A DNA stretch of 14,794 nucleotides from Phascolarctobacterium sp. (GTDB lineage: Bacteria; Bacillota; Negativicutes; Acidaminococcales; Acidaminococcaceae). A model generated the notes under the pieces. The model searched no databases. It was not told the origin of the DNA and saw only the letters and a list, made by a program, of their open reading frames with translations. Position 1 is the stretch's first letter. Each line of letters starts with the position of its first letter. Shown here piece by piece: positions 1 to 7,142 of the stretch. Where the stretch lies: positions 16,046 to 30,839 of the forward strand of contig DXVZ01000027.1 of assembly GCA_019417125.1 (NCBI GenBank). The letters are read 5' to 3'. A program made the translations under genes and the position numbers.

Positions 1-8
1 TCTTTTAG

Positions 9-236
9 TTATTTATGGTAACCGGGCGGCAAAAGCCTGTCCAGCCATTCAAGCAGGTCCTCTTTTTTATCAATTTTATTGCCGATAAAAAAGCCTGCCG
101 AAATACAAATTAATAAAAATATCGTCTGCAAAAAGCCTAAAATTAAAAACATGGCGCCAATAAACAGACCGAACACAGAGCCTAAAAGACGGCCGCGGTA
201 TACTCTCCATAAATCATTGAGAATTTCATTCCACAT
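9..236 (-). CDS. DUF2273 family small membrane protein (Asp23 operon)
   Basis: A 75-residue protein, typical in size for DUF2273. The N-terminal part is amphipathic (WNEILNDLWRVYRGR), followed by a hydrophobic stretch from about residue 18 to 52 that could form one long or two short membrane segments with small residues (G, A, S). The tail is charged (NKIDKKEDLLEWLDRLL). It is the third gene of the asp23-amaP-DUF2273 cluster, starting 16 bases after amaP ends, with a purine-rich AAAGGGGG ribosome-binding stretch upstream of the ATG. In Bacillota this small protein regularly accompanies the alkaline-shock proteins; its molecular role is not established and I do not assign one beyond a likely membrane-associated partner of AmaP. 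The gene is complete, with a TAA stop at 9-11. The rest of the transcript lies beyond the left edge, so further operon members cannot be seen. Confidence 0.85.
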   Translation of the reverse strand: MWNEILNDLWRVYRGRLLGSVFGLFIGAMFLILGFLQTIFLLICISAGFFIGNKIDKKEDLLEWLDRLLPPGYHK

Positions 237-252
237 TGCCTGCGCCCCCTTT

Positions 253-771
253 CTAATTCTTGGCTTTAATCTGTTTAAAGAACAATTCTATGTCTTTAAT
301 TTCCATGCCCAATACTTTTTTAATAGTATCGCGCACATTATATTTAATTTCATCCGTAGTTTCCGGTATATTTATACCCGGTTCTATCGAAGCGTTAATA
401 CGCACGCTAATGCTGTCGTCGTCCAGCTTGGTGTCGCATTTTACGTTATAAACGCCGTAAACTTCCTGCGCTATTTCAGAAATATAATCTTCAATGGCAT
501 TTTTTCCGACAAAAATTTTGCCCGAATCGCTGCTTTTTAATATCAATGAGCTTACGCCAGTCGCACCGATACCGGCGATTAAAAGACGCAGGCTTACCAA
601 AAGTATAATAATGCCGCCCACTGCGTATTCCCAGTTGCCAGGTATTGCCGCCAAAAACTGGTTGATTGCCGCCTGTGAAATAATGCCCAAGCTGCACAAA
701 ACTACCAGCACGGCGATAACTGCCATTAAGAATGTATATAACGTTAAAATAATTCTGTCAGGAATTCCCAT
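253..771 (-). CDS. amaP: AmaP, membrane anchor of Asp23
   Basis: A 172-residue protein of the alkaline shock response membrane anchor (AmaP) family. Two hydrophobic segments are visible near residues 7-31 and 49-70 (GGIIILLVSLRLLIAGIGA), separated by a short loop. They are followed by a soluble C-terminal domain (about 75-172) that is itself Asp23-like, with alternating hydrophobic strands around VYGVYNVKCDTKLDDDSISV. In Staphylococcus aureus AmaP holds Asp23 at the membrane; the same role here is inferred from family and context. It lies 20 bases downstream of asp23, with a clear GGAGG (779-783) ahead of the ATG, and upstream of the DUF2273 gene. All three genes appear to share the asp23 promoter, since no other promoter or terminator is evident between them. 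Confidence 0.88.
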   Translation of the reverse strand: MGIPDRIILTLYTFLMAVIAVLVVLCSLGIISQAAINQFLAAIPGNWEYAVGGIIILLVSLRLLIAGIGATGVSSLILKSSDSGKIFVGKNAIEDYISEIAQEVYGVYNVKCDTKLDDDSISVRINASIEPGINIPETTDEIKYNVRDTIKKVLGMEIKDIELFFKQIKAKN

Positions 772-791
772 TGATGTTTCCTCCCGATGAG

Positions 792-1238
792 TTAATTATT
801 ATCCGGTATTTCCAGACTTTGCTCAAGTTCCGTTTTGTGGCGCCGCTGTACGCCCTGTACATGTACATCGACTATTTTTACTTCGTAGCCCGTCATATTT
901 TCAATGGCTTCACGCACTTTTTCCTGTATTTCCAGCGCTATTTCCGGTATGCAGCCACTGTATTCAATGTTTACATATACTTCCACGCTTACCACATGGC
1001 CTTCTACCGTAATGCGCACGCCCTTGGATACGTTTCTATTGCCCAAAAACTCGCTTAAATCACCGGCGAACCCACCATACATACCTGCCACGCCGTCAAC
1101 TTCCTGCGCGGCAAGGCTTGCCACAATGCTCAGCACCTCGTCGGCAATCTGTACGTCGCCTATTTCTTCCGGCTCAGCGCCGGCGGCGGCTTCTTCATTT
1201 GCTTTTTCGTTAGCCTGCAAAATTTCTTTGTCAGCCAT
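792..1238 (-). CDS. asp23: Asp23/Gls24 family envelope stress protein
   Basis: A 148-residue Asp23/Gls24 (DUF322) protein. After an acidic, Ala/Glu-rich N-terminal tail (residues 1-26), the family core begins with IGDVQIADEVLSIVASLAAQ and continues through the Gly-rich GVAGMYGGFAGDLSEFLG. Next come the beta-strand segments VRITVEGHVVSVEVYVNIEY and the VREAIENMTGYEVKIVDVHVQGV helix-strand signature. The C-terminus is short and charged. Asp23 proteins are abundant cytosolic proteins, associated with the membrane through AmaP and linked to alkaline or envelope stress; here that is by homology only. It is the first gene of the three-gene operon. The ATG follows a perfect GGAGG (1246-1250) at a 7-base spacing, and an extended -10 promoter lies about 60 bases upstream. 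Confidence 0.92.
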   Translation of the reverse strand: MADKEILQANEKANEEAAAGAEPEEIGDVQIADEVLSIVASLAAQEVDGVAGMYGGFAGDLSEFLGNRNVSKGVRITVEGHVVSVEVYVNIEYSGCIPEIALEIQEKVREAIENMTGYEVKIVDVHVQGVQRRHKTELEQSLEIPDNN

Positions 1239-1256
1239 GCCTCAGCCTCCAATGCT

Positions 1257-1320
1257 GCAAAGCATAAAGTCTTTGCTTACAGTTTACTATCTTTTATATT
1301 ATAACATACCTGCACTGTAA
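1257..1320 (-). promoter_or_regulatory. Promoter and leader of the asp23 operon
   Basis: On the minus strand, TGTTATAAT gives a perfect extended -10 (TATAAT at 1298-1303, TG at 1305-1306). The -35 region is weak (TGGCAT at 1321-1326, 17-base spacer), as expected when an extended -10 compensates. Arms of a 7-bp inverted repeat, TTACAGT and ACTGTAA (plus-strand positions 1314-1320 and 1277-1283), flank the -10 almost symmetrically. Downstream, GCAAAG and CTTTGC (1257-1262 and 1271-1276) can form a 6-bp hairpin with an 8-base loop just upstream of the ribosome-binding site at 1246-1250. The promoter call is firm; a regulatory role for either repeat is inference. Confidence 0.75.
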
Positions 1321-1349
1321 ATGCCACGCTGGTGCTTTTAAAACCTGCA

Positions 1350-1385
1350 TAAAAATAAAATGGCACAACCGTACAGGCTATGCCA
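1350..1385 (-). terminator. Rho-independent terminator of thrC
   Basis: Read on the minus strand, TGGCATAGCC (1376-1385) pairs with GGTTGTGCCA (1361-1370) across a 5-base loop, giving a 10-bp stem with two G-U pairs. It is followed by TTTTATTTTT (1351-1360). It begins 8 bases after the thrC stop and ends before the asp23 promoter, so it separates the two transcription units. Confidence 0.85.
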
Positions 1386-1392
1386 CTAAAAA

Positions 1393-2877
1393 TTAAATGC
1401 TTTTTATAACCGCGTCTTCCATTTCTTCCGGCGTAATAACATCTTTATGCAAAACAGGCATTGTTTCCAGCGCCAGCATTCTTTCCGGCACCGGCACTTC
1501 TGTGAGTTCGTGCAGCTTGTGCAGCGCGTCAAACGAATGTGCTTCTTCGCCGCCGGTTTTAATGGCTTCATAAACGCTATCGCTGAATTTATACGGGCTG
1601 GCAGTAGAAACTACTATTGCATATCTATCGTCGCTGGTTACAAGGCGGTATTTTTCGCACGCCCTCCAGGCAACCGCCGTATGCGTATCCAGCAGGTAGG
1701 TGTTGTCGTTGTAAACGCGCCTGATAGTTTCCGTTGTTTCCTGCTCGTCAACCCATGCGCCAAAGAAGTCAGCAGTTATCTTTTTATGGATTTTTTCACC
1801 TACGTTGTACACGCCTTCAGTGTTAAGCTGCTGCATCCATTCGGAAACTTTCTCTGCGTCTTCTTCCGTTACGCTGTATAAAAGCCTTTCTAAATTGCTG
1901 GAAACAAGTATATCCATTGACGGCGAAATAGTCTTTTTAAACTCGCGGCGTTTATCATAAATGCCGGTGTTGATAAAATCGGTCAGTACATTATTGCTGT
2001 TGGAGGCGCAAATAAACTTATGAACCGGCAGCCCCATCAATTTAGCATAATAGCCTGCCAAAATATCGCCAAAATTGCCGGTCGGAACGGCAAAGTTAAT
2101 TTCTTCCCCGGCTTTAATGCGCCCTGCGGCAACGGCGTCGCTGTAAGCGCTGAAATAATACACAATCTGCGGCACCAGGCGGCCCCAGTTAATGGAATTT
2201 GCAGAACTTAGCGCGCAGCCTTTAGCGGCAATTTCTTCGTTAAATTCCGTATCGGCGAAAATTTGTTTAACTCCTGTCTGCGCATCGTCAAAATTGCCTT
2301 TAACGGCAAATACATGCACGTTTTTGCCAGGCTGGGTAATCATCTGCTGTTTTTGGATATCGCTGACGCCGTTTTCAGGATAGAATACGATAATTTCCGT
2401 GCCGTCAACATCGGCAAAGCCTTCTAACGCAGCCTTGCCCGTATCACCGGAAGTAGCAGTTAAAATAACTATTTTATGCTGCTCGCCGGTTTTTACCAGC
2501 GCCTTGGTTAGCAGCAGCGGCAAAAGCTGCAAAGCCATATCCTTAAAAGCAGAAGTCGGGCCGTGCCACAGCTCCAGCACATCAGTATTATCGTTTACCT
2601 TTACCAGCGGCGCAGGCTCTTTGCCAAATTTTGCTTCGGAATAAGCTTTGTCCGCCGCATCCTTTAATTCTTCTTCAGTATAATCCGTTAAAAACAGCGA
2701 TAAGATTTTTACCGCTCTTTCCTGATAAGTTAAATTATGTAAAGCAACAATGTCCTCTAACGGAACAGCTATGAATTTTTGAGGCACAAAAAGCCCGCCG
2801 TCGTCTGCCATGCCGCGCGTTATTGCATGGGCGCTGCAAACAAGGTCGGTTTTGCCGCGTGTACTTAAAAATAACAT
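1393..2877 (-). CDS. thrC: Threonine synthase
   Basis: Threonine synthase, a PLP enzyme converting O-phosphohomoserine to threonine, the last step of threonine synthesis in the cytosol. The 494-residue length and the N-terminal STRG...VCSAHAITRGMADDGGLFVP signature fit the longer, E. coli/yeast-like class. The PLP lysine is K112 in GPTSAFKDMALQLLP. The phosphate-binding loop is ATSGDTGKAALEGF, followed by the conserved VFYPENGVSDIQKQQM and the SANSINWGRLVPQIVYYF block. The frame is open upstream to 2937, but I place the start at 2875-2877 (MLFLSTRG). AAAGGA lies 8 bases ahead of this ATG, the product then begins at the family's normal N-terminus, and the promoter (-35 at 2932-2937) overlaps the longer version. 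It is monocistronic, with its own terminator, downstream of ybaK. Confidence 0.95.
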   Translation of the reverse strand: MLFLSTRGKTDLVCSAHAITRGMADDGGLFVPQKFIAVPLEDIVALHNLTYQERAVKILSLFLTDYTEEELKDAADKAYSEAKFGKEPAPLVKVNDNTDVLELWHGPTSAFKDMALQLLPLLLTKALVKTGEQHKIVILTATSGDTGKAALEGFADVDGTEIIVFYPENGVSDIQKQQMITQPGKNVHVFAVKGNFDDAQTGVKQIFADTEFNEEIAAKGCALSSANSINWGRLVPQIVYYFSAYSDAVAAGRIKAGEEINFAVPTGNFGDILAGYYAKLMGLPVHKFICASNSNNVLTDFINTGIYDKRREFKKTISPSMDILVSSNLERLLYSVTEEDAEKVSEWMQQLNTEGVYNVGEKIHKKITADFFGAWVDEQETTETIRRVYNDNTYLLDTHTAVAWRACEKYRLVTSDDRYAIVVSTASPYKFSDSVYEAIKTGGEEAHSFDALHKLHELTEVPVPERMLALETMPVLHKDVITPEEMEDAVIKSI

Positions 2878-2908
2878 AAAAGCCATCCTTTCATCTATCC
2901 ATGGTGTC

Positions 2909-2937
2909 ATAATAGCATATTTATGTACTTTGGGCAA
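2909..2937 (-). promoter_or_regulatory. thrC promoter
   Basis: On the minus strand TTGCCC (2932-2937) is followed by a 17-base spacer and TATTAT (2909-2914), with TG one base upstream of the -10 (TGCTATTAT, extended -10). The predicted transcript starts near 2902, leaving about 25 bases ahead of the ATG, too short for a T-box or attenuator. The -35 sits inside a small inverted repeat, TACTT-GCCCA-AAGTA (2926-2940), which could be an operator or chance. Confidence 0.75.
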
Positions 2938-2949
2938 GTATTTACACGC

Positions 2950-3432
2950 TTATATGTGTATAATGTTTACTACTGCCGCACCGGTTGCCTTTACTAAATC
3001 GTCCGGGCTTAAAAACAGCTGCATACCGCGCTGACCGGCGCTGATGGCAATTTTATCCCACAAAACGCAGGTTTCATCAAGGTAAACCGGATAATTCTTT
3101 TTTGCCCCCAGCGGTGAGCAGCCTCCACGGATATAACCAGTCAGCGGCAGCACTTCTTTTAAATGCACCATCTCTGCTCTTTTGTTGCCGCTGGCTTTGG
3201 CAAGCGCCTTTAAATCAAGCTCACCGTTGCCGGGAATAACTGCAAATACAGGTCCGGTTTTATCTCCGCGCACAACAAGTGTTTTAAAAACCTGCTCTGG
3301 CGGCAGCCCTACTTCTGCTGCAACATGCACTGCGTCAAGATGCTCCTCATCAACTTTATATTCAATAAGCGAGTATTCAATCTTTTTTTCATCCAAAATC
3401 CGCGCAGCATTGGTTTTTTTCTGCTTTGCCAT
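2950..3432 (-). CDS. ybaK: YbaK-type Cys-tRNA(Pro)/aminoacyl-tRNA deacylase
   Basis: A 160-residue protein of the YbaK/EbsC branch of the INS (ProX/YbaK) editing family. These enzymes hydrolyse Cys wrongly attached to tRNA(Pro) by prolyl-tRNA synthetase, acting in trans in the cytosol. Visible signatures are the N-terminal KTNAARILDEKKIEYSLIEY, the catalytic-lysine strand VFKTLVVRGD (K50), VIPGNGELDLKALAKA, and the glycine loop GGCSPLG (103-109), followed by YPVYLDE and the C-terminal ISAGQRGMQLFLSPDDL. The start at 3430-3432 is chosen because GGAGG lies 8 bases upstream; an upstream in-frame ATG at 3447 has no such site. Divergent from nadE, with overlapping promoters. No terminator is apparent before thrC, so some read-through into thrC is possible. 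Exact amino-acid specificity is inferred from family. Confidence 0.92.
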   Translation of the reverse strand: MAKQKKTNAARILDEKKIEYSLIEYKVDEEHLDAVHVAAEVGLPPEQVFKTLVVRGDKTGPVFAVIPGNGELDLKALAKASGNKRAEMVHLKEVLPLTGYIRGGCSPLGAKKNYPVYLDETCVLWDKIAISAGQRGMQLFLSPDDLVKATGAAVVNIIHI

Positions 3433-3472
3433 GCTTATCGCCTCCATTTGTATGGTATTAGATGCCTATATT

Positions 3473-3505
3473 TGTTATAATAACATCATAAATAGATAAA
3501 CGCAA
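3473..3505. promoter_or_regulatory. Symmetric divergent promoter for ybaK (-) and nadE (+)
   Basis: The 13-base palindrome TGTTATAATAACA (3473-3485) contains an extended -10 on each strand. On plus it reads TGTTATAAT, with TATAAT at 3476-3481. On minus it reads TGTTATTAT, with TATTAT at plus positions 3477-3482. For the minus direction a partial -35, TTGCGT, lies at 3500-3505 with a 17-base spacer. For plus no good -35 is seen. Predicted starts are near 3488 (+) and 3470 (-), giving 5' leaders of about 34 and 38 bases. Confidence 0.7.
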
Positions 3506-3521
3506 ACCGGAGAGATGTAAA

Positions 3522-5425
3522 GTGCTGATAAAAATTGCCTGCGCCCAGCCGGAAATCACCGCCGGACGCCCGGATATGAACACACAAAAAATTTTACAAA
3601 TTATAAAAGAAGCCGCGCAAAACAACGCCGATATTTTATTTTTGCCAGAACTTGCCGTGCCCGGTTATTTAATCGGCGACCTGTGGGAACAGCAATCTTT
3701 TTTGGTTGATTGCGAAACCTTCGGGCAGGAGATAATTAACGCCACGGCAGATTATGATATCTGCGTTATTTTTGGCAACATTGCTTTGGACCACGGAAAA
3801 ATCAACGAGGACGGGCGCGTGCGCAAATACAACGCCGCTTTTGTCGCCTGCGGCGGCAAAGCAGTTGCCAGCGGCGCGCTGCCTTATAATTTTACAGTCA
3901 AGCACTCGCTGCCAAATTACCGCGAATTTGACGACAGCCGTTATTTTTACAGCTTGGCGCAGCTATCAGCAGAACTTGACGCCAATCCTACTGACCTTGC
4001 CCGCCCAGTTGAAGTTACCGTTAAAGGTCAAAAAATTAAGCTTGGCGTTATGCTGTGCGAAGACGGTTGGACGGATAACTACCACTTTAATGTACCGCAG
4101 GCGCTTGCCGCTAACGGCGCTGATATTTTGTGCAATCTTTCCTGCTCTCCGTTTACCTTAAATAAAAACGCCAAACGCCACCGCCTGTTTTCATCGCAGG
4201 CCAAAACGGCAGGTTTACCACTGATTTACTGCAATAACACCGGCATCCAAAATAACGGTAAAAATATTTTTACTTATGACGGCTGCAGCTGCGTTTACGA
4301 TAACACCGGCGCTTTAAAAACCGAAGCACCTGCTTATGAAGAAACAGTTTTATATTTTAATTTTGATACCGAAAGCAAAAATATCATAACCAACGGCAAA
4401 ACGCTGCAACAGGAAGAAGAAATCGCCTCAATCTACAAAGCAATACGTTACGGCACACAAAAATTTTTGCAGCAGCTTGGCATCAGCAAAATGGTAGTTG
4501 GTCTTTCAGGCGGCATAGATTCCGCTGTTACCGCAGCGCTTTATACGGATATTTTAGGCGCGCAAAACGTGCTGCTGGTAAATATGCCTGGGCGCTATAA
4601 CGCTGAACTTACCAAAAACCTGGCGCTGCAAACTGCGCAGGCGTTAAAAACCAGCTACATGGTTGTGCCGATTACCGAAAGTGTGGAACATACCCGCGCC
4701 CAGCTTACACAAACAAAAATAACCGATTTTAACAGTGGCGCGCAATTTAATTTAAGCGTTAACCCCTACGTTATGGAAAACATCCAGGCGCGTGACCGCG
4801 GCGCACGCATATTGCAGGCATTGCAGCTGCTTTTGGAGGCGCGTTTTCGTGCAACTCCAACAAAACAGAAATAACCGTTGGTTACGCTACCTTTTACGGC
4901 GATATCTGCGGCGTACTCGCTCCCATCGGCGATTTGTGGAAGCACAACGTTTACGCCCTCGGCAGATATTTAAACGAACATATTTTTAAACGCCAGGTTA
5001 TCCCAGAAGAAGTTTTTACTATGCGCCCCAGTGCAGAGCTTTCGCCGGAACAAACCGTCGGCAGCGGCGGTGACCCGTTGGCTTACCCCTACCACGATAA
5101 ACTGTTCGCACTGTTTATCGAAAGCTGGAACAAAACCTCACCCGCCGATGTTTTGCGATGGTACGCAAATGGCACACTGACACAGCATTTAAACTGTGAG
5201 ACGCAGCTTATTGCCAATACTTTTAAAGATGCCGCAAGCTTTATTGCCGACCTTGAACGCTGGTGGAAATTGTTCTGCGGGCTTGCCGTTGCCAAACGCA
5301 TTCAGGCGCCGCCTGTTATCAGCATTACCCGCCGCGCCTACGGCTATGACCACCGAGAAGCGCAGCTTACGCCGTACTTCTCACGAGAATATTACAAACT
5401 TAAAAATGAACTGCTGAAGAAATAA
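3522..5425 (+). pseudogene. nadE: Glutamine-dependent NAD+ synthase, split by a one-base frameshift
   Basis: Makes NAD+ from deamido-NAD+, ATP and glutamine-derived ammonia. The N-terminal nitrilase-type glutaminase domain (about 1-270) shows the catalytic triad E43 (LPELAVPGY), K127 (VKHSLPNYREFDDSRYF) and C179 (MLCEDGW). The synthetase domain carries the ATP pyrophosphatase loop SGGIDS at 329-334. The start is GTG at 3522, with GGAG at 3509-3512. Frame 3 holds through QARDRGARILQ (codon ending 4817), then continues into a non-homologous tail that stops at 4874. The conserved continuation (IAAAFGG, CNSNKTEITVGYATFYGD, LWKHNVYALGRYLN) is read from 4820 in the -1 frame and runs uninterrupted to TAA at 5423-5425. 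One missing base around 4818-4820 explains everything; the repaired protein would be about 634 residues, normal for the family. Everything else is intact, so this is either a very recent mutation or a sequence error. Identity is certain; functional status is not. Confidence 0.9.
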
Positions 5426-5455
5426 GAGGTCTTATGCCCGCTTATTATATGCAAA

Positions 5456-5494
5456 AAGGCTGTCTGCGTTTAACAGACAGCCTTAATTTTTATT
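5456..5494. terminator. Bidirectional terminator between nadE and tRNA-Val
   Basis: AAGGCTGTCTG (5456-5466) and CAGACAGCCTT (5474-5484) form a perfect 11-bp stem with a 7-base loop. On plus it is followed by AATTTTTATT (nadE side). On minus it is followed by a TTTTT run at 5453-5457, partly within the stem base. It lies 30 bases after the nadE stop and about 45 bases beyond the tRNA 3' end, so one hairpin probably serves both converging units. Confidence 0.85.
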
Positions 5495-5529
5495 AGTTTT
5501 GAATAAAGAGATTTCCCTAATAAAAAGTT

Positions 5530-5606
5530 TGGTGGAACTAACTGGGCTCGAACCAGTGACCTCTTCGATGTCAACGAAGCACTCTAACCAACTGAGCTAT
5601 AGTTCC
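5530..5606 (-). tRNA. tRNA-Val (anticodon GAC)
   Basis: A 77-base cloverleaf on the minus strand. The acceptor stem is GGAACTA/TAGTTCC. The D arm is GCTC-AGTTGGTTAGA-GTGC-like. The anticodon stem CTTCG/CGAAG closes a 7-base loop TTGACAT with GAC at positions 34-36, which reads GUC/GUU valine codons. The T arm contains GGTTCGAGCCC between CACTG and CAGTT-type strands. The discriminator A and the CCA end are encoded in the DNA. It has its own promoter immediately after panF and is a single, isolated tRNA gene in this window. Confidence 0.95.
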
Positions 5607-5619
5607 AAACAATGCTACT

Positions 5620-5648
5620 ATTTTAACGTAAAAGCAGCACGTTGTCAA
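5620..5648 (-). promoter_or_regulatory. tRNA-Val promoter overlapping the panF stop
   Basis: The consensus -35 TTGACA (5643-5648), a 17-base spacer and TAAAAT (5620-5625) lie on the minus strand. The predicted start is near 5613, seven bases before the mature tRNA 5' end. The TGA inside TTGACA is the stop codon of panF (5645-5647). Confidence 0.85.
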
Positions 5649-7141
5649 TCAGAATATCTTTCCGGAAAGAACGTACGCAATACTTTTTCGTCCTGCGCTT
5701 TGCCAATGTAGGTGCCCACCAAAAACAGAATCAGCGAAACGCCGATGCCGATGACAATCTGGTGCAAATCAAATACTTTTATTTGCAGAGCCATGCACGC
5801 GCAGTAGCTAACTACGCCGCCCAACATAGCCATTATCGCGCCGGTACAGTTAGCTTTAGGCCAAAAAAGCCCAAACAGCAATACCCAAAAGAAGGCAGTT
5901 TCTAGCCCGCCAAAGGCAAACATATTTATCTGCCAAATTACGCTCGGCGGCGAGATAGCGATAACATATACAATTAAGCCCAGCACTACCGTTGCCAGCA
6001 TACTTAAGTTTTTAATTTTATCATTACTTACTTCAACATTGCGCTTTTCCATCTCGCGCATGTAAACGTCTTTAATAATCGACGACGACGACGAAAGCAA
6101 AAGCGAAGAAACAGTCGATACCGTAGCCGCAATAGGACCGATAATGGTAATGCCCGCCCAGAACGGACCCATTGTTTTAACAATCGTCAGCGGCGTAATA
6201 TTATCAACACTGTTGCCATAAGCCGCCAGAGTATCTGTTAAAATACCTTTAGAAAGCACGCCAATCCACGTTGCAATCAACGTCATAGCGCCAATTGTGA
6301 TAGTGCCAATAAGCATTGCATTGTGCAGCGCTTTAGTGTTTTTGTAGCTAATGCCGCGCACTACGGACTGCGGCAGCGCCAGCGTACAAATACCAACCAA
6401 CAGCCACTGGCTGATATACAGCGTCATTGGCATTTTCCCCTGCGAAAGCGGCTCCAGCATATCATGGTGGTTAGTGCTGATGTAGTTCATAATGTTATCG
6501 TAGCCGCCGCCTGCATCAAGCATGGACGTAAACAAAATGCCCAGCCCCACAAGCATAGCAATGGCGCAGATAGCGTCAGTAATGGCAACGCCCTTAAATC
6601 CGCCGACAGTTGTATAAAAAACAACAATCAGCCCAAAAAGGCTGAGCCCCGTAAAGTAAGAAAATCCAGTAACGGCCTCAAACAGCTTTGCCGCGCCAAC
6701 AAACTGCGCCACCATTGTACCGCAGAAAAACATAACAATGAACAGCGCCGACATATTCGCCAAAAAGTCCGACTGATAGCGGTGACGGATAACGTCAATT
6801 ACCGTAATGGCGTTAATTTTGCGCGAGATAAGCGCAATTTTTTTGCCAAAAACTCCTAACACTAAAAATACAACCACAACCTGCACAATCGCCATGTACA
6901 GCCAGCCATATCCAACCAGCCACGCCATGCCTGGTCCGCCTACAAAGGTGCTGACGGAACTGTATGTCGCCACCGTCGTCATGGCAAGCACAAAACCGCC
7001 CAGGCTGTAACCGCCGATAAAATAGTCGCGCGCAAAATTAGTACTGCGGTCCTTGCGCGAAGCGTACTGAATGTAAAAACTTACGCCCAGCATAAACATC
7101 AAAAAACAAAAAACAGGAAGAAGGTTAACCCAGTTGCCCAT
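5645..7141 (-). CDS. panF: Sodium/pantothenate symporter
   Basis: A 498-residue sodium:solute symporter (SSF) family protein with about 13 hydrophobic segments, beginning with VNLLPVFCFLMFMLGVSFYI. The SSF hallmarks are present: RDYFIGGYSLGGFVLAMTTV, the YSSVSTFVGGPGMAWLVGYG segment, and TTVGGFKGVAITDAICAIAM. Later comes the Ser-rich SSLLLSSSSSIIKDVYMR region that in this family contributes to sodium binding. The first N-terminal segments match the PanF subgroup, which takes up pantothenate (vitamin B5) for coenzyme A synthesis. The gene one base upstream encodes a YhdT-like protein, the same partnership as yhdT-panF in Escherichia coli, which strengthens the substrate call. GGAGG inside the end of yhdT serves as ribosome-binding site, implying translational coupling. 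Substrate remains inferred: other SSF members carry proline, sugars or acetate. Confidence 0.85.
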   Translation of the reverse strand: MGNWVNLLPVFCFLMFMLGVSFYIQYASRKDRSTNFARDYFIGGYSLGGFVLAMTTVATYSSVSTFVGGPGMAWLVGYGWLYMAIVQVVVVFLVLGVFGKKIALISRKINAITVIDVIRHRYQSDFLANMSALFIVMFFCGTMVAQFVGAAKLFEAVTGFSYFTGLSLFGLIVVFYTTVGGFKGVAITDAICAIAMLVGLGILFTSMLDAGGGYDNIMNYISTNHHDMLEPLSQGKMPMTLYISQWLLVGICTLALPQSVVRGISYKNTKALHNAMLIGTITIGAMTLIATWIGVLSKGILTDTLAAYGNSVDNITPLTIVKTMGPFWAGITIIGPIAATVSTVSSLLLSSSSSIIKDVYMREMEKRNVEVSNDKIKNLSMLATVVLGLIVYVIAISPPSVIWQINMFAFGGLETAFFWVLLFGLFWPKANCTGAIMAMLGGVVSYCACMALQIKVFDLHQIVIGIGVSLILFLVGTYIGKAQDEKVLRTFFPERYSD

Positions 7142-7142
7142 A

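Noticed and set aside
2878..2937. Longer thrC start (20 extra residues)
   Set aside because: Those codons overlap the predicted -35 and -10, lack family similarity and have no ribosome-binding site.
4809..4860. Programmed -1 frameshifting as the explanation for split nadE
   Set aside because: No X-XXY-YYZ slippery heptamer is present in the zero frame. CTG-CTT-TTG re-pairs badly, and the conserved -1-frame residues IAAAF already begin at 4820, upstream of that site. A missing base fits better.
6323..6859. 178-codon plus-strand frame within panF
   Set aside because: Antisense shadow of a membrane protein gene; His/Asn/Gln-rich product with no recognisable fold.
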